This document shows, piece after piece, positions 19,464 to 27,575 of a stretch of DNA of 54,815 bases. Positions within the stretch are counted from its first letter, which is position 1, and each line of letters opens with the position of its first letter. The position numbers and the translations under genes were made by a program. This stretch comes from Methanomethylophilus sp963631655. GTDB lineage: Archaea > Thermoplasmatota > Thermoplasmata > Methanomassiliicoccales > Methanomethylophilaceae. The notes beneath the pieces are model-generated. The model did no database searches, was not told where the DNA came from, and saw nothing but the letters and a program-made list of their open reading frames with translations. The stretch spans positions 1 through 54,815 of the forward strand of contig CAVGRR010000007.1 in NCBI GenBank assembly GCA_963631655.1. Reading direction: 5' to 3'.

Positions 19464-19600
19464 AGAGGTAATTGCTCCCAAAACATAGGCGCTTGTATCT
19501 GGATTATCGGACTACTGTATATAATATTGTTCTTTTTTACGTCCATTTTTAGTTATATTATAATTTAAATAATAAAAAAAGCATAATTCGCCCGATAAAA

Positions 19601-19828
19601 ATGCCTGACCAATTCGAATATCAAATCATAAAGAATATCGCTGTGCTGTCCGAATCTCCCAAAGGCTGGACCAAGGAGATCAACATCATCAGCTGGAACG
19701 GCAGGGAGCCCAAATACGACATCAGGGAGTGGGCCCCGGACAGGAACAAGATGGGAAAAGGCATCACCCTTTCCAAAGAGGAAGCCCAGATCCTCAAGAA
19801 GGCCCTCGAAGCCGACGATGAGATCTGA
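19601..19828 (+). CDS. PC4/YdbC-type single-stranded DNA-binding protein
   Basis: 75 aa. Matches the compact prokaryotic PC4 family (PF02229): KNIAVLSESPKGWTKEINI, SWNGREPKYDIREW and a C-terminal MGKGITLSKEEAQILKKAL helix. PC4-like proteins bind single-stranded DNA as dimers and are thought to help transcription or repair. An AT-rich TATA-like region lies about 30 bases upstream, so the mRNA may be leaderless. The next gene starts 5 bases after the stop codon, in the same direction. Confidence 0.88.
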   Translation: MPDQFEYQIIKNIAVLSESPKGWTKEINIISWNGREPKYDIREWAPDRNKMGKGITLSKEEAQILKKALEADDEI

Positions 19829-19833
19829 TTTCA

Positions 19834-20400
19834 ATGGAAGAGCGCTACTGTCATGAGTGCGGGTCCCCTCTGACCCCGGACGCCACGTTCTGTCCCGCCT
19901 GCGGGGCGAACGTGAACACGGACGGCACCGCCGACCAGGTCGTCAACGACCCTGCCGCCGGAGGCATCCCGTACACCGCACCCCCGAGGACCAACAACCG
20001 CAAGACGATCACAATACTATGTCTTGTCTGGGGTATCGGCGGACTGATCTTCGGTTTATATATGTACCTCACTGCTGGATCTTTGGCCGACACGGCCGTC
20101 GAGCAGATGAAGAACATGACCTATTCCGGCACCCAGACCTACTGGGACCTGATGGTCGAGAACGGTTTCGACAGGGACCTCTTCGTCACCCTGTACCAGA
20201 TCGTAGGCCTGTCGATGGCCCTGTCGGCCTTCATGGCATTGATCGGTGCCCACTTCATCCACTACGGAACCCATTACAAGATCGCACTCCTGGCACTTAT
20301 CCTGAGTTCGATCTTCGCCGCGATGGAACTGATCACTCTGATCATCGGACTCGTCGTGACCTACAAGCTCACGAAGTACAAGAGCGAGTTCGTATCCTGA
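19834..20400 (+). CDS. Zinc-ribbon membrane protein, function unknown
   Basis: 188 aa. It begins with a zinc ribbon (CHECGSPLTPDATFCPACG, CxxC-x11-CxxC at residues 6-23), then a Pro/Gly-rich linker, a hydrophobic segment near 55-78, a polar loop, and further hydrophobic segments near 122-142 and 148-172. This pattern is common among archaeal zinc-ribbon membrane proteins with no defined role. It lies directly downstream of the PC4-like gene and is probably co-transcribed. Confidence 0.7.
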   Translation: MEERYCHECGSPLTPDATFCPACGANVNTDGTADQVVNDPAAGGIPYTAPPRTNNRKTITILCLVWGIGGLIFGLYMYLTAGSLADTAVEQMKNMTYSGTQTYWDLMVENGFDRDLFVTLYQIVGLSMALSAFMALIGAHFIHYGTHYKIALLALILSSIFAAMELITLIIGLVVTYKLTKYKSEFVS

Positions 20401-20424
20401 ACGGATCTCAAAAACAGTAAATTT

Positions 20425-20457
20425 TGCCCCGTAAGGGGCATCCCCCATCTGGGGGAT
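20425..20457. terminator. Double hairpin between convergent genes
   Basis: Two perfect adjacent stem-loops, TGCCCC-gtaa-GGGGCA (20425-20440) and ATCCCCC-atct-GGGGGAT (20440-20457), flanked by an A-run on the left and a TTTT on the right. They lie between the rightward zinc-ribbon gene and the leftward rubrerythrin gene and can serve both. Confidence 0.65.
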
Positions 20458-20472
20458 GAAAGTTTTAATGAT

Positions 20473-21012
20473 TCACCAGTTCTGAGCCTGCAGCTCGAAG
20501 AACGACTGGGGATGTTTACAGACAGGACATACCTTGGGCGCTTCCTTTCCGACATGGAGGTGTCCGCAGTTCCTGCACTTCCAGACAAATACCTGGTCCT
20601 TGGCGAAGACCGCTCCGGCCTCGATGTTCTTCAGAAGTGCCAGATACCTCTCCTCGTGATGACTCTCGATGGCGCCGACCATCTTGAAAAGGTTGGCGAT
20701 CTGGTCAAATCCCTCTGCGCGTGCGTCTTCCTCGAACTTCTTGTACATGTCGGTGTACTCGTAGTTCTCTCCGGATGCCGCGTCTTTGAGGTTCTCTACC
20801 GTACTGGGAACAGCTCCGCCGTGAAGCTCCTTGAACCAGAGCTTTGCGTGCTCTTTCTCATTTTCTGCGGTCTCGAGGAAAATGTTGGCGATCTGTTCGT
20901 ATCCCTCCTTCTTCGCCTGTGAGGCGTAGTAGGTGTATTTCGTACGGGCCTGACATTCACCGGCGAATGCGGTCAGAAGGTTTGCTTCGGTCTTGGATCC
21001 TTTTAGTTCCAT
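20473..21012 (-). CDS. Rubrerythrin
   Basis: 179 aa non-heme iron protein that reduces hydrogen peroxide in the cytoplasm of anaerobes. The ferritin-like four-helix domain holds the di-iron ligands: ECQARTKY, ENEKEHAKLW and ESHHEERY. The C-terminal rubredoxin domain has two CxxC knuckles (WKCRNCGHLH and CPVCKHP). The first ATG of the frame is 15 codons upstream, but 21012 follows CGAGGT and gives the family N-terminus MELKGSKTEANLL. A TATA box (CTTTATATCC, about 21045-21054) predicts a 12-nt leader. Confidence 0.96.
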   Translation of the reverse strand: MELKGSKTEANLLTAFAGECQARTKYTYYASQAKKEGYEQIANIFLETAENEKEHAKLWFKELHGGAVPSTVENLKDAASGENYEYTDMYKKFEEDARAEGFDQIANLFKMVGAIESHHEERYLALLKNIEAGAVFAKDQVFVWKCRNCGHLHVGKEAPKVCPVCKHPQSFFELQAQNW

Positions 21013-21124
21013 TGCGATACCTCGGGTAATCCATCCTAGTAGTCGGATATAAAGCATTGTTTTTTAGGGATTCTTGAAGAAAAAGATGGTATACCAATTA
21101 TAGTAGAGACGATATCAAGCGTCA

Positions 21125-21991
21125 ATGGATACGAAAACCGACACCTCCAAGAACGGCGGCAGTCCGTCAGACAAGACCGAGACCGCTTTTCCCAAAGGTG
21201 TCGATTCGAAACTCGGTGTGCAGATCGGAGAGAACGGACCGTCAATAGACCTTATCTGGAGCAAGGAGGCGCATTACCCCCTTCCCGTGATGGTGAACTT
21301 CTTCAGCGACACTTTCGTCTCCGCCGACAGCAAGAGGGGACTTCCGCTCTGCGGATACCTCGCCAAAAGAGGATACATGGTCCTCAATGTCACACTCAGA
21401 CCGCTGTCCGATGATATGACGGTCGAAGAGGAGCTGAACGACATCGTATCGGTATTCCGCTGGATCTCCGAGAATTCCGGAGAATACGGACTGGACCCGA
21501 AATCCATCTACGTCACCGGGACCCTCTACGGAGGATTCGCTGCCTTATGGTCCGCGGTCCTTTTCAGGACCCTCAGGATCAGAGACCTTTTCGATGTCCC
21601 AGACCTTGATATCCGTATCACCGGCGTCGGTCTTTTCTGCGGATACTCCGACCCGAATTCCCTCCTGAACAGACTGACGAGACCCTTCCCCAAGGCGTTC
21701 AGGAAGATCGCACATGACAACCCCCTTCTCGCATCCTGTCTCCGCCTGTGGGATAACCATGACATACGCACAATGCCCCCGATCTTTCAGGTCTGTGCGA
21801 TGAAAAGTCCCACATACCCAGATGCGGTAAAACTCGAAGAACTGCTGAAGACGAACGCCGTCATCCACGAGCTTCTGCTGTTCCCTTCGGGCGATGAAAG
21901 CTTCAGCATATTCCCGGAACTTCATCCGGAATCGGCGTACAGCACCCGTGCCGTGTCGAAGATGCTGAACCTGTTCCAGACACATCAGTGA
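21125..21991 (+). CDS. Alpha/beta-hydrolase-fold protein lacking the catalytic serine
   Basis: 288 aa. Residues 40-288 have the layout of an esterase/BD-FAE-type alpha/beta hydrolase: PLPVMVNFFSDTF, YLAKRGYMVLNVTLRPL, FRWISENSGEYGLDPKSIYVTG, then the nucleophile elbow. At the elbow the usual GxSxGG is GTLYGG, with Leu where Ser should be, and the C-terminal region where His is expected reads SGDESFSIF. The protein is therefore probably not a hydrolase but a binding or scaffold descendant. The TATA-like AATTATAGTA (about 21096-21105) places transcription start at the ATG. It overlaps the convergent TPR gene by 7 bases. Confidence 0.72.
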   Translation: MDTKTDTSKNGGSPSDKTETAFPKGVDSKLGVQIGENGPSIDLIWSKEAHYPLPVMVNFFSDTFVSADSKRGLPLCGYLAKRGYMVLNVTLRPLSDDMTVEEELNDIVSVFRWISENSGEYGLDPKSIYVTGTLYGGFAALWSAVLFRTLRIRDLFDVPDLDIRITGVGLFCGYSDPNSLLNRLTRPFPKAFRKIAHDNPLLASCLRLWDNHDIRTMPPIFQVCAMKSPTYPDAVKLEELLKTNAVIHELLLFPSGDESFSIFPELHPESAYSTRAVSKMLNLFQTHQ

Positions 21992-22635
21992 TGCAGTCTG
22001 GAGAAGAATCCTTCCTTCTTCAGGTTCCCGTCCTTGTCGTATTTGGTCTTCATCAGAAGATCCAGATTCTTCCTGGCGGAGATGCTGTTCGGCCTAAGTT
22101 TGAGAACGGTCTCCAGTTCCTCTTTCGCCTTGGGATAGTTCTTGAGGTCGTTCAGGAGAAGCACTGCATAATCCTGGTGGTACTCGTAGGCATCGGGGCG
22201 GGCGTGGATCGCAAGAAGATAGTATTGCTCCGATTTCGGGAAATCGACCATCTGCTTCCTCAGGAACACCGCATAGGCAGCGCATACCTGAGCGTATTCG
22301 ACGGGATCCTTGCGGGCGGCCACGAGATCGACCAGATGGGCATAATCGGCATCCACCTGTTTGCGGTACTTCTTATTGGTCATACGGACGGTGGTGGAGG
22401 CCTTGAGCGCATCGATATTGTCCGGATCCATGTCCAGGATGACATCGAGCTGGGTCATGCCGTCATCGCGCCTGTCGAGCTTGTAGATGCACAGTCTGGC
22501 ATATTCGAGTCTGGGCGGAATGCTCATCGGGTTGGCCTTGAGAAATGTCTCCAATGTGTTGGCCGCAGCCTCGGGGTTGCCGCTCTCTTCCTGCCTTGCC
22601 GCCTTGCTGACGGCCTCGAACGCCGGATCGCTCAT
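21985..22635 (-). CDS. TPR-repeat protein
   Basis: 216 aa, built mainly of tetratricopeptide-like helix pairs: EESGNPEAAANTLETFLKANP, LDVILDMDPDNIDALKA, SEQYYLLAIHARPDAYEYH and YPKAKEELETVLKLRPNSISARKNL. TPRs bind partner proteins; no partner is identified. The open frame extends far upstream, but ATG 22635 is the first start giving a TPR-like N-terminus (MSDPAFEAVSKAAR). There is no Shine-Dalgarno; TTTTTAATC about 26 bases upstream suggests a leaderless mRNA. The membrane-protein gene lies just upstream in the same direction. Confidence 0.8.
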   Translation of the reverse strand: MSDPAFEAVSKAARQEESGNPEAAANTLETFLKANPMSIPPRLEYARLCIYKLDRRDDGMTQLDVILDMDPDNIDALKASTTVRMTNKKYRKQVDADYAHLVDLVAARKDPVEYAQVCAAYAVFLRKQMVDFPKSEQYYLLAIHARPDAYEYHQDYAVLLLNDLKNYPKAKEELETVLKLRPNSISARKNLDLLMKTKYDKDGNLKKEGFFSRLHH

Positions 22636-22667
22636 AGACCGGGTTACACAGACGATGATTAAAAACC

Positions 22668-23822
22668 TCACTTGTGTTCGGTCTCGGATTCGTTGAAGTT
22701 CTCGACGATACCCCTCTTCAGCGGGATGTAGAACGAGTTGAGGTAGATGAACGCCACCAGTGCCGACAGGAATGCCATGAACAAAAGGTATCCCATGTAG
22801 TGGGACAGGATCCTGTAAGAGTCCATCTGGGTATATATCGAGATCCACAGCAGTGTAAAGAACAGGGCCACATAGAACGCGGGGTGGAACATCCTGTTCT
22901 TCATCCCTTCCCAAATGGGGAACGGCCGGTTTCCTTTGGAATGTGCGGTGGCACCGAGCGAATGCAGGATGCTCACAGGGACCACAAAGACCGATACAAA
23001 AAGGGACAGAAGCATCATCAAGACCATCATCTCTCCGTATTGGACCGACTGAAGGAAGACCGGGTTGAGGAAAAGATAGGATGCGATGACCAGACCGATC
23101 ACCAGTTCGTATGCGAATATGCGGATGAACAGCGTATGGGGGAAATGCTCCGTGCATTCCGGTGTTTCCAAAGTCACCTCGCTGACGTCGATCACCTCGG
23201 GGATACCGAACGTCTTGCGGGCCGAACGGCAGAGTTTGGAATCGTCGTTCCTCTCGAGTGAGTGCAAAATGCGTGCGTAGTATTTCCTGAAGTATGCGAC
23301 GACCACGGATATGACGCCGTACGAGGCAAGAAGACTTACGAAAAGCAGAACGTAAATTCCTACCAAAGTGGTCACCAGGGAATATTCCAGACCCGACTTG
23401 TTGACGAACCAGTAGAATCCCGAAATGAACCTGTTGAGGCCGTCGACGGCAGGTCCGAACACGTACCAGAATATAAGACCCAGAAGTGTCGCCAACAGGA
23501 ACATCACCGGCAGGACGAACCGGTTCTTGACCACTGCATCGTTAGACAGTATAATAACAGGAAGACCCAGAACGATGAAACCTGCGGTGTATGCGACGGC
23601 AAGCGAATAAAGGAAATGTCCCAGATTCGAGTGGGAACCCCAGGATATGGTGAAAAGGACTATTCCCAGAGCGGCCACGATCACGACAAAATACGGAAAG
23701 AACTTGAGAATAAAACTGTCGATCGTGTCCTGGTTGGACAGTTTGGCCTTGATGGCCGACATCGATTCAGCGATCCTCCTGTTCTCTTTAGAATCACCTT
23801 CACTTCCGTGGCGTCCGTTCAC
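22668..23822 (-). CDS. Multi-pass membrane protein of unknown function
   Basis: About 384 aa. Seven to nine hydrophobic segments (for example FFPYFVVIVAALGIVLFTI, FVLPVMFLLATLLGLIFWYV, ALFFTLLWISIY and GYLLFMAFLSALVAFIYL), with a polar middle section containing LETPECTEHFPHTLF. I do not recognise the family. GTG at 23822 is chosen because GTTTATAAATGA lies about 27 bases upstream, which puts transcription start on the GTG. An internal ATG (codon 21) preceded by AGGAGGAT is an alternative start. Confidence 0.65.
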   Translation of the reverse strand: MNGRHGSEGDSKENRRIAESMSAIKAKLSNQDTIDSFILKFFPYFVVIVAALGIVLFTISWGSHSNLGHFLYSLAVAYTAGFIVLGLPVIILSNDAVVKNRFVLPVMFLLATLLGLIFWYVFGPAVDGLNRFISGFYWFVNKSGLEYSLVTTLVGIYVLLFVSLLASYGVISVVVAYFRKYYARILHSLERNDDSKLCRSARKTFGIPEVIDVSEVTLETPECTEHFPHTLFIRIFAYELVIGLVIASYLFLNPVFLQSVQYGEMMVLMMLLSLFVSVFVVPVSILHSLGATAHSKGNRPFPIWEGMKNRMFHPAFYVALFFTLLWISIYTQMDSYRILSHYMGYLLFMAFLSALVAFIYLNSFYIPLKRGIVENFNESETEHK

Positions 23823-23974
23823 GAGGGCCCATAGGATTGGTCATTTATAAACCTGTAAGAGCAGAGGTTTTCCAAAGCAGAGATATCCTCACGCGACAAA
23901 CAGACGGCAAAAATGTCCTCTGACGGCCACCGCCGACATTACGGATATATACCCAATCTGCCAATCCGTGGTAC

Positions 23975-24172
23975 ATGGCATACGACAACAGAGGAAGAAA
24001 CAACGGGCCCCGCAGGGACCAGCCCAGGGAGTTCTTCAAGGCTACCTGTGCGGACTGCGGCCAGGAATGCGAAGTTCCGTTCAAACCCACGGAAGGACGC
24101 CCTGTCTACTGCAGGAACTGCTTCAGGAACCACAAGCCTGAAGAGAGCAGACCCCGCAAACACTTATACTGA
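23975..24172 (+). CDS. Small zinc-binding protein (CxxC-x-CxxC type)
   Basis: 65 aa. Basic N-terminus (RGRNNGPRRDQPREF) followed by a zinc knuckle, KATCADCGQECEVPFKP ... PVYCRNCF, with two CxxC pairs about 17 residues apart. This is the archaeal/bacterial 'probable zinc-binding domain' family, of unknown role but probably nucleic-acid binding given its charge. ATG follows GGATATATAC (23943-23952) at 27 bases, so the mRNA is probably leaderless. Confidence 0.8.
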   Translation: MAYDNRGRNNGPRRDQPREFFKATCADCGQECEVPFKPTEGRPVYCRNCFRNHKPEESRPRKHLY

Positions 24173-24183
24173 ATGAACAAAAA

Positions 24184-24237
24184 ACCAGCATCGGTTTTTC
24201 CGATGCTGGAACATATGATTTTACGCCCCGAAGGGCG
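24184..24237. terminator. Two bidirectional hairpins between convergent genes
   Basis: First a perfect 10-bp stem CCAGCATCGG / CCGATGCTGG around a five-T loop (24184-24208), then ACGCCC-cgaa-GGGCGT (24222-24237). They separate the rightward zinc-protein gene from the leftward PPOX-fold gene. Confidence 0.7.
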
Positions 24238-24246
24238 TTAAAGGTT

Positions 24247-24645
24247 TCAGGCAATCTTCTTGCCGTTCTCGTGGTTGGCGGACTCGTTGTAGACCGAGAC
24301 GACGTCGAACACATAAAGGGAGAACAGAGGCAGTTTGAGCTTGTCGCACATTGCCTTGACTGCGTCGAAGACAGGTCCGTTCTTGACCTGCTCTTTGAAG
24401 GTACAGTGGATCTCGTAAGCTTCCATTCCCTTGACGACGGTGAATGCGGCGTTGGGGTTCTTGGCGAGGTTCGCTGCGGACTTCTTCATAAGGACCTCGC
24501 CGATCATCATCTGGGAGTCGCCGAGGGGTGCGATGGTTCCGGCAACAATGGTGTGGGGCCTGTTTCCGGGGCACACGGTGCTGAGGACTTTGGTTGCTGC
24601 AGGGTCTTTCAAAAGGGCAATTACGTTTTCGGGGATTGTAACCAT
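24247..24645 (-). CDS. Pyridoxamine-5'-phosphate-oxidase-fold flavin-binding protein
   Basis: 132 aa. Matches the split-barrel PPOX-like family: PENVIALLKDPAATKVLSTVCPGNRPHTIVAGTI at the N-terminus, then GEVLMKKSAANLAKNPNAAFTVVKG and a short C-terminal helix. Such proteins usually bind FMN or F420 and reduce unknown substrates. ATG 24645 follows AGGTGAG at good spacing. It is not linked to the pdxST genes and is unlikely to make PLP. Confidence 0.82.
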   Translation of the reverse strand: MVTIPENVIALLKDPAATKVLSTVCPGNRPHTIVAGTIAPLGDSQMMIGEVLMKKSAANLAKNPNAAFTVVKGMEAYEIHCTFKEQVKNGPVFDAVKAMCDKLKLPLFSLYVFDVVSVYNESANHENGKKIA

Positions 24646-24745
24646 AATCTCACCTAACTATCAAATTGTTAGTATCGTATTTAACCCTATGTCCGTACAG
24701 ATCACTTACGATTCGCAGAATGGGGAGATGAACAAAAAAGAGGGG

Positions 24746-24762
24746 TGTCCGGCTGTGCCGGA
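24746..24762 (-). terminator. Hairpin plus T-run after the 32-aa membrane peptide gene
   Basis: On the minus strand, TCCGGC-aca-GCCGGA is followed by CACCCCTCTTTTTT, a canonical hairpin and T-tract just past the small gene's stop codon. Confidence 0.6.
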
Positions 24763-24769
24763 AATGAGT

Positions 24770-24868
24770 TTACTGGGAATCTTTCTTCCTGTTGTAGACA
24801 AGCATTCCGACCAGATAAACCGCCATTGCAACAAATAACGGGGCGAATGCCATCCAATCCATGGTCAT
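24770..24868 (-). CDS. Putative 32-aa single-pass membrane peptide
   Basis: Short ORF encoding MTMDWMAFAPLFVAMAVY followed by LVGMLVYNRKKDSQ: one membrane helix (residues 5-25) with a positive C-terminal tail, an arrangement typical of real small membrane proteins. It is isolated between the PPOX gene and the flavin reductase, ends in TAA, and is followed at once by a hairpin with a T-run. A weak TATA-like CCTTTTAGTAG lies about 27 bases upstream. No family recognised. Confidence 0.55.
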   Translation of the reverse strand: MTMDWMAFAPLFVAMAVYLVGMLVYNRKKDSQ

Positions 24869-25096
24869 AGTGGGACGTATCGCTCGACGCTACTAAAAGG
24901 TTCCCAGCACCCTGGGCTCGGAGATACTGTATTTCATACGGTTTCCGACACTTCCGCCGCATTCACGATATTTCACAGGCCGATTTCGAAATTCGTAAAT
25001 TTTTCTTCGAATTCGGATACCAAACTACGAAAAACCTAACCGATTACATAATTTAGGCACTACTATTTTTATAATACCATTCTTTGTGCAGGAAGG
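24869..25096. promoter_or_regulatory. Divergent promoter region; TATA box of the flavin reductase gene
   Basis: Intergenic DNA between divergent genes. TTTTTATAAT (25066-25075) lies about 26 bases before the reductase ATG, predicting a leaderless mRNA. No other gene seen. Confidence 0.6.
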
Positions 25097-26035
25097 ATGG
25101 CATACGATGTTGTAATTATCGGTGCAGGCCCTGCAGGATTGACCGCGGGTATCTACGCCAGATCCAAAATGATGAGCACGCTTATCCTTGAATCGGGCGT
25201 GGTCGGCGGACAGCTTGTCGCGCTCTATCCGGAAAAGGGAATCCACAACTACCCGGGATACGAGAACGTCCAGGCAAGGAAACTGTCCGACAAGCTCTAC
25301 GCACAGGCGGAGTCCCTCGACTGCGAGATCCTCGAACACCAGAAGGTCACCGATATCATCGACGGAGACCAGAAGCTCATCGTCAAGACCACCGACCGCG
25401 AATTCGAGGCGAAATCCGTCATCGTCGCCATCGGAATGGGCGAATTCACCCCCAGGAAGATGGACGCACCCGGAGAGGCCGAATTCGAAGGAAAAGGCGT
25501 CGGATACTTCCTTCCGCTCAAGGAACAGCTCGTCGGAAAGAAGGTCGTCCTCTTCGGAGGAGGAAACAGCGCCATCGAGATGGCCATGGTCGCGGATTCG
25601 GTCACCGAAACATCCATCGTCCACCGCAGACCCGAGTTCAGGGCCGACGAGATCAACGTCCAGGCACTGAAGGACAGCAACGTCACCCCCTACATGGGAT
25701 ATTCCGTCAAATCATTCAACGGAACCGACAGACTCAAGAGTATCACCCTTCTCGACGCCGAGAAGAAAGAGACCGAGATCCCCGCAGACCTTGCCATCAT
25801 CAACATCGGGATCACCGCGGACCTCGGCATCCTCACCAAATGGGGACTCGAGCTCACTGAGAACGGTCTTGTCAAGTGCGGATACGACATGAGCACCAAC
25901 AGGCACGGTATCTTCGTGTGCGGTGACGTCGTCGATTATCCCGGAAAATACAAGCAGATCATCACCGGATGCGGAGAGGCCGCCACCGCCTGTCTTTCCG
26001 CATACAAGTTCGTAAAGAAACCCTACTGGGCCTGA
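25097..26035 (+). CDS. Thioredoxin-reductase-like FAD/NAD(P) oxidoreductase without CxxC (ferredoxin-NADP reductase type)
   Basis: 312 aa flavoprotein with the two-domain thioredoxin reductase fold: FAD site VVIIGAGPAGLTAGIYA at the N-terminus, NAD(P) site KVVLFGGGNSAIEMA in the middle, and the C-terminal FAD contact GIFVCGDVVDYPGK. The redox CxxC expected before the NAD(P) site is absent; that stretch reads EGKGVGYFLPLKEQL. This is the pattern of YumC-type ferredoxin/flavodoxin-NADP reductases rather than true thioredoxin reductases. It probably moves electrons between NAD(P)H and ferredoxin or flavodoxin. Ends in a hairpin terminator that overlaps the stop codon. Confidence 0.85.
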   Translation: MAYDVVIIGAGPAGLTAGIYARSKMMSTLILESGVVGGQLVALYPEKGIHNYPGYENVQARKLSDKLYAQAESLDCEILEHQKVTDIIDGDQKLIVKTTDREFEAKSVIVAIGMGEFTPRKMDAPGEAEFEGKGVGYFLPLKEQLVGKKVVLFGGGNSAIEMAMVADSVTETSIVHRRPEFRADEINVQALKDSNVTPYMGYSVKSFNGTDRLKSITLLDAEKKETEIPADLAIINIGITADLGILTKWGLELTENGLVKCGYDMSTNRHGIFVCGDVVDYPGKYKQIITGCGEAATACLSAYKFVKKPYWA

Positions 26036-26043
26036 ACAGGCCC
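26028..26043 (+). terminator. Hairpin terminator of the flavin reductase gene
   Basis: GGGCC-tgaaca-GGCCC followed by TTATTTT. The stop codon lies in the loop. Confidence 0.65.
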
Positions 26044-26099
26044 TTATTTTCCGTTCCTAGGTCATGCCCGGGAACGACTCTTTTTCAAGAGGGTCGCAG

Positions 26100-27122
26100 A
26101 TGTCCTTGAACGTGAAGGCAGACGGTTACATCATCACTGAGGACGGGCCTGTCCGCGGACATGCGATCCACGAGAACGGAAAGACAGTGTTCTCGGAAGG
26201 CCCGTTGGGCGATGTCCCAGACGTCCGCGGAGTGATCGTTCCGAAGCTTATCGATACACACACCCACTGCGCCGATGCCGGAGTGAAGGTCGTCCCGGGC
26301 ATGAGCCTGGAGGAACTGGTAGCGCCTCCGGACGGACTGAAGCACAGATACCTCCGTTCCGCCTCACGCGAAAGACTCATCGAGGATATGGGAAACTTCG
26401 AAAAGAACGCCGAGAACAACGGGATCTTCACCTTCATCGACTTCCGCGAAGGAGGCGTCGAAGGCGGCAGAATGGCCAGAGAGGCCTGTAAGAACGCTGT
26501 GGTCCTCGGCCGTCCGGTATCCGCCAAATTCGATGCGAACGAGGTCGCGGACATCCTTTCAATCGCCGACGGAATCGCCCTTTCATCCATATCCGACATA
26601 AGTCCCAGATATGCGGAAAAGGTGGCGGATGCCACCCACAAGGCAGGCAAGATCTTCGCCATCCACTGCAGCGAACGCGTCCGCGAGGACTTCGATGAGA
26701 TACTTTCCCTGAACCCCGCCTTCGTCGTCCATATGTGCGAGGCGACAGATTCCGATCTGAAGAAATGCGCCGACTCCGACATCCCCATTTCCGTATGTGC
26801 CAGATCGAACAGGTTCTTCGGAAAGGTACCTCCTCTCGCCCGTATGAAAGACATCGGATGCACGGTCGCCATGGGCACTGACAACGCTATGCTCTGCACC
26901 CCTGACCTCCGCCCGGAGGCATGTCTCTTCTCAGAACTGCTCGGAAAGGACTCCGACAATTGGGTATGGAACTCTCTAATCGCGGGCGGACAAAAATTAT
27001 TATATCACGCCTGCGGGATAGGCTCTCCCGAACACATGGACAAGGGATTCGCGGTTCTTCCGATGTCCGGAGACGACCCGAGGTCGTCGTGGTATTCGGA
27101 CGGACGCGTCTTTTCCATATGA
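26100..27122 (+). CDS. Amidohydrolase-superfamily protein
   Basis: About 340 aa metal-dependent hydrolase of the chlorohydrolase/cytosine-deaminase branch. Metal and catalytic positions visible: DTHTHCAD near the N-terminus, FAIHCSERVRE and FVVHMCEATDS in the middle, and the late aspartate in AMGTDNAMLC, followed by a short C-terminal barrel end. The likely reaction is deamination or amide hydrolysis; the substrate is unknown. The frame also allows ATG 26064, but ATG 26100 is preceded by AGAGGGT and gives a normal N-terminus (MSLNVKADGYIITEDG). The Usp gene follows 15 bases later, so usp may be co-transcribed. Confidence 0.82.
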   Translation: MSLNVKADGYIITEDGPVRGHAIHENGKTVFSEGPLGDVPDVRGVIVPKLIDTHTHCADAGVKVVPGMSLEELVAPPDGLKHRYLRSASRERLIEDMGNFEKNAENNGIFTFIDFREGGVEGGRMAREACKNAVVLGRPVSAKFDANEVADILSIADGIALSSISDISPRYAEKVADATHKAGKIFAIHCSERVREDFDEILSLNPAFVVHMCEATDSDLKKCADSDIPISVCARSNRFFGKVPPLARMKDIGCTVAMGTDNAMLCTPDLRPEACLFSELLGKDSDNWVWNSLIAGGQKLLYHACGIGSPEHMDKGFAVLPMSGDDPRSSWYSDGRVFSI

Positions 27123-27137
27123 CGGAGGCGCAACCGA

Positions 27138-27575
27138 ATGAGTTACAACAAGATCTTGATACCCCTGGACGGAAGCGAATTTTCCGACAGGGCGCTTGAG
27201 ATGGGAATAGAACTGGCCAAACTGGCTGGTTCTGAAATCACCATCCTCTTCGTGAAGGATGTTTCGGTCTACACCCCCGGATCGATCTCCATCGGCATAG
27301 ACGGCATCCGCACGACCCTGGAGAACGAGAGCGATTCGGTCCTCGGAACCGCCGCGAAGAAACTGAAGGATGCGGGTGTCCGCTACTCCGAGATCAGTGC
27401 GGACGGTATTCCCGGACAGGTCATCTGCGACCTCTCGATCAATTACGACCTCATAGTCATGGGTCCCTCCGGAAAGACCGGCCTCAGAAAACTGGTCCTC
27501 GGAAGCGTGGCCCAATACGTAGTCACCAATGCAAAATGCTCAGTAATGGCAGTCAAAAAGGAGATGAAGAAATGA
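27138..27575 (+). CDS. Universal stress protein (UspA family)
   Basis: 145 aa. N-terminal KILIPLDGSEFSDRALEMG and the C-terminal ATP-binding signature GPSGKTGLRKLVLGSVAQYV (Gx2Gx9GS) mark an ATP-binding Usp. These proteins act in stress adaptation, with no single reaction. The stop overlaps the start of the CBS gene (ATGA at 27572-27575), so the two are translationally coupled. Confidence 0.93.
   Translation: MSYNKILIPLDGSEFSDRALEMGIELAKLAGSEITILFVKDVSVYTPGSISIGIDGIRTTLENESDSVLGTAAKKLKDAGVRYSEISADGIPGQVICDLSINYDLIVMGPSGKTGLRKLVLGSVAQYVVTNAKCSVMAVKKEMKK

Noticed and set aside
25097..26035. True thioredoxin reductase (trxB)
   Set aside because: The redox CxxC is missing.
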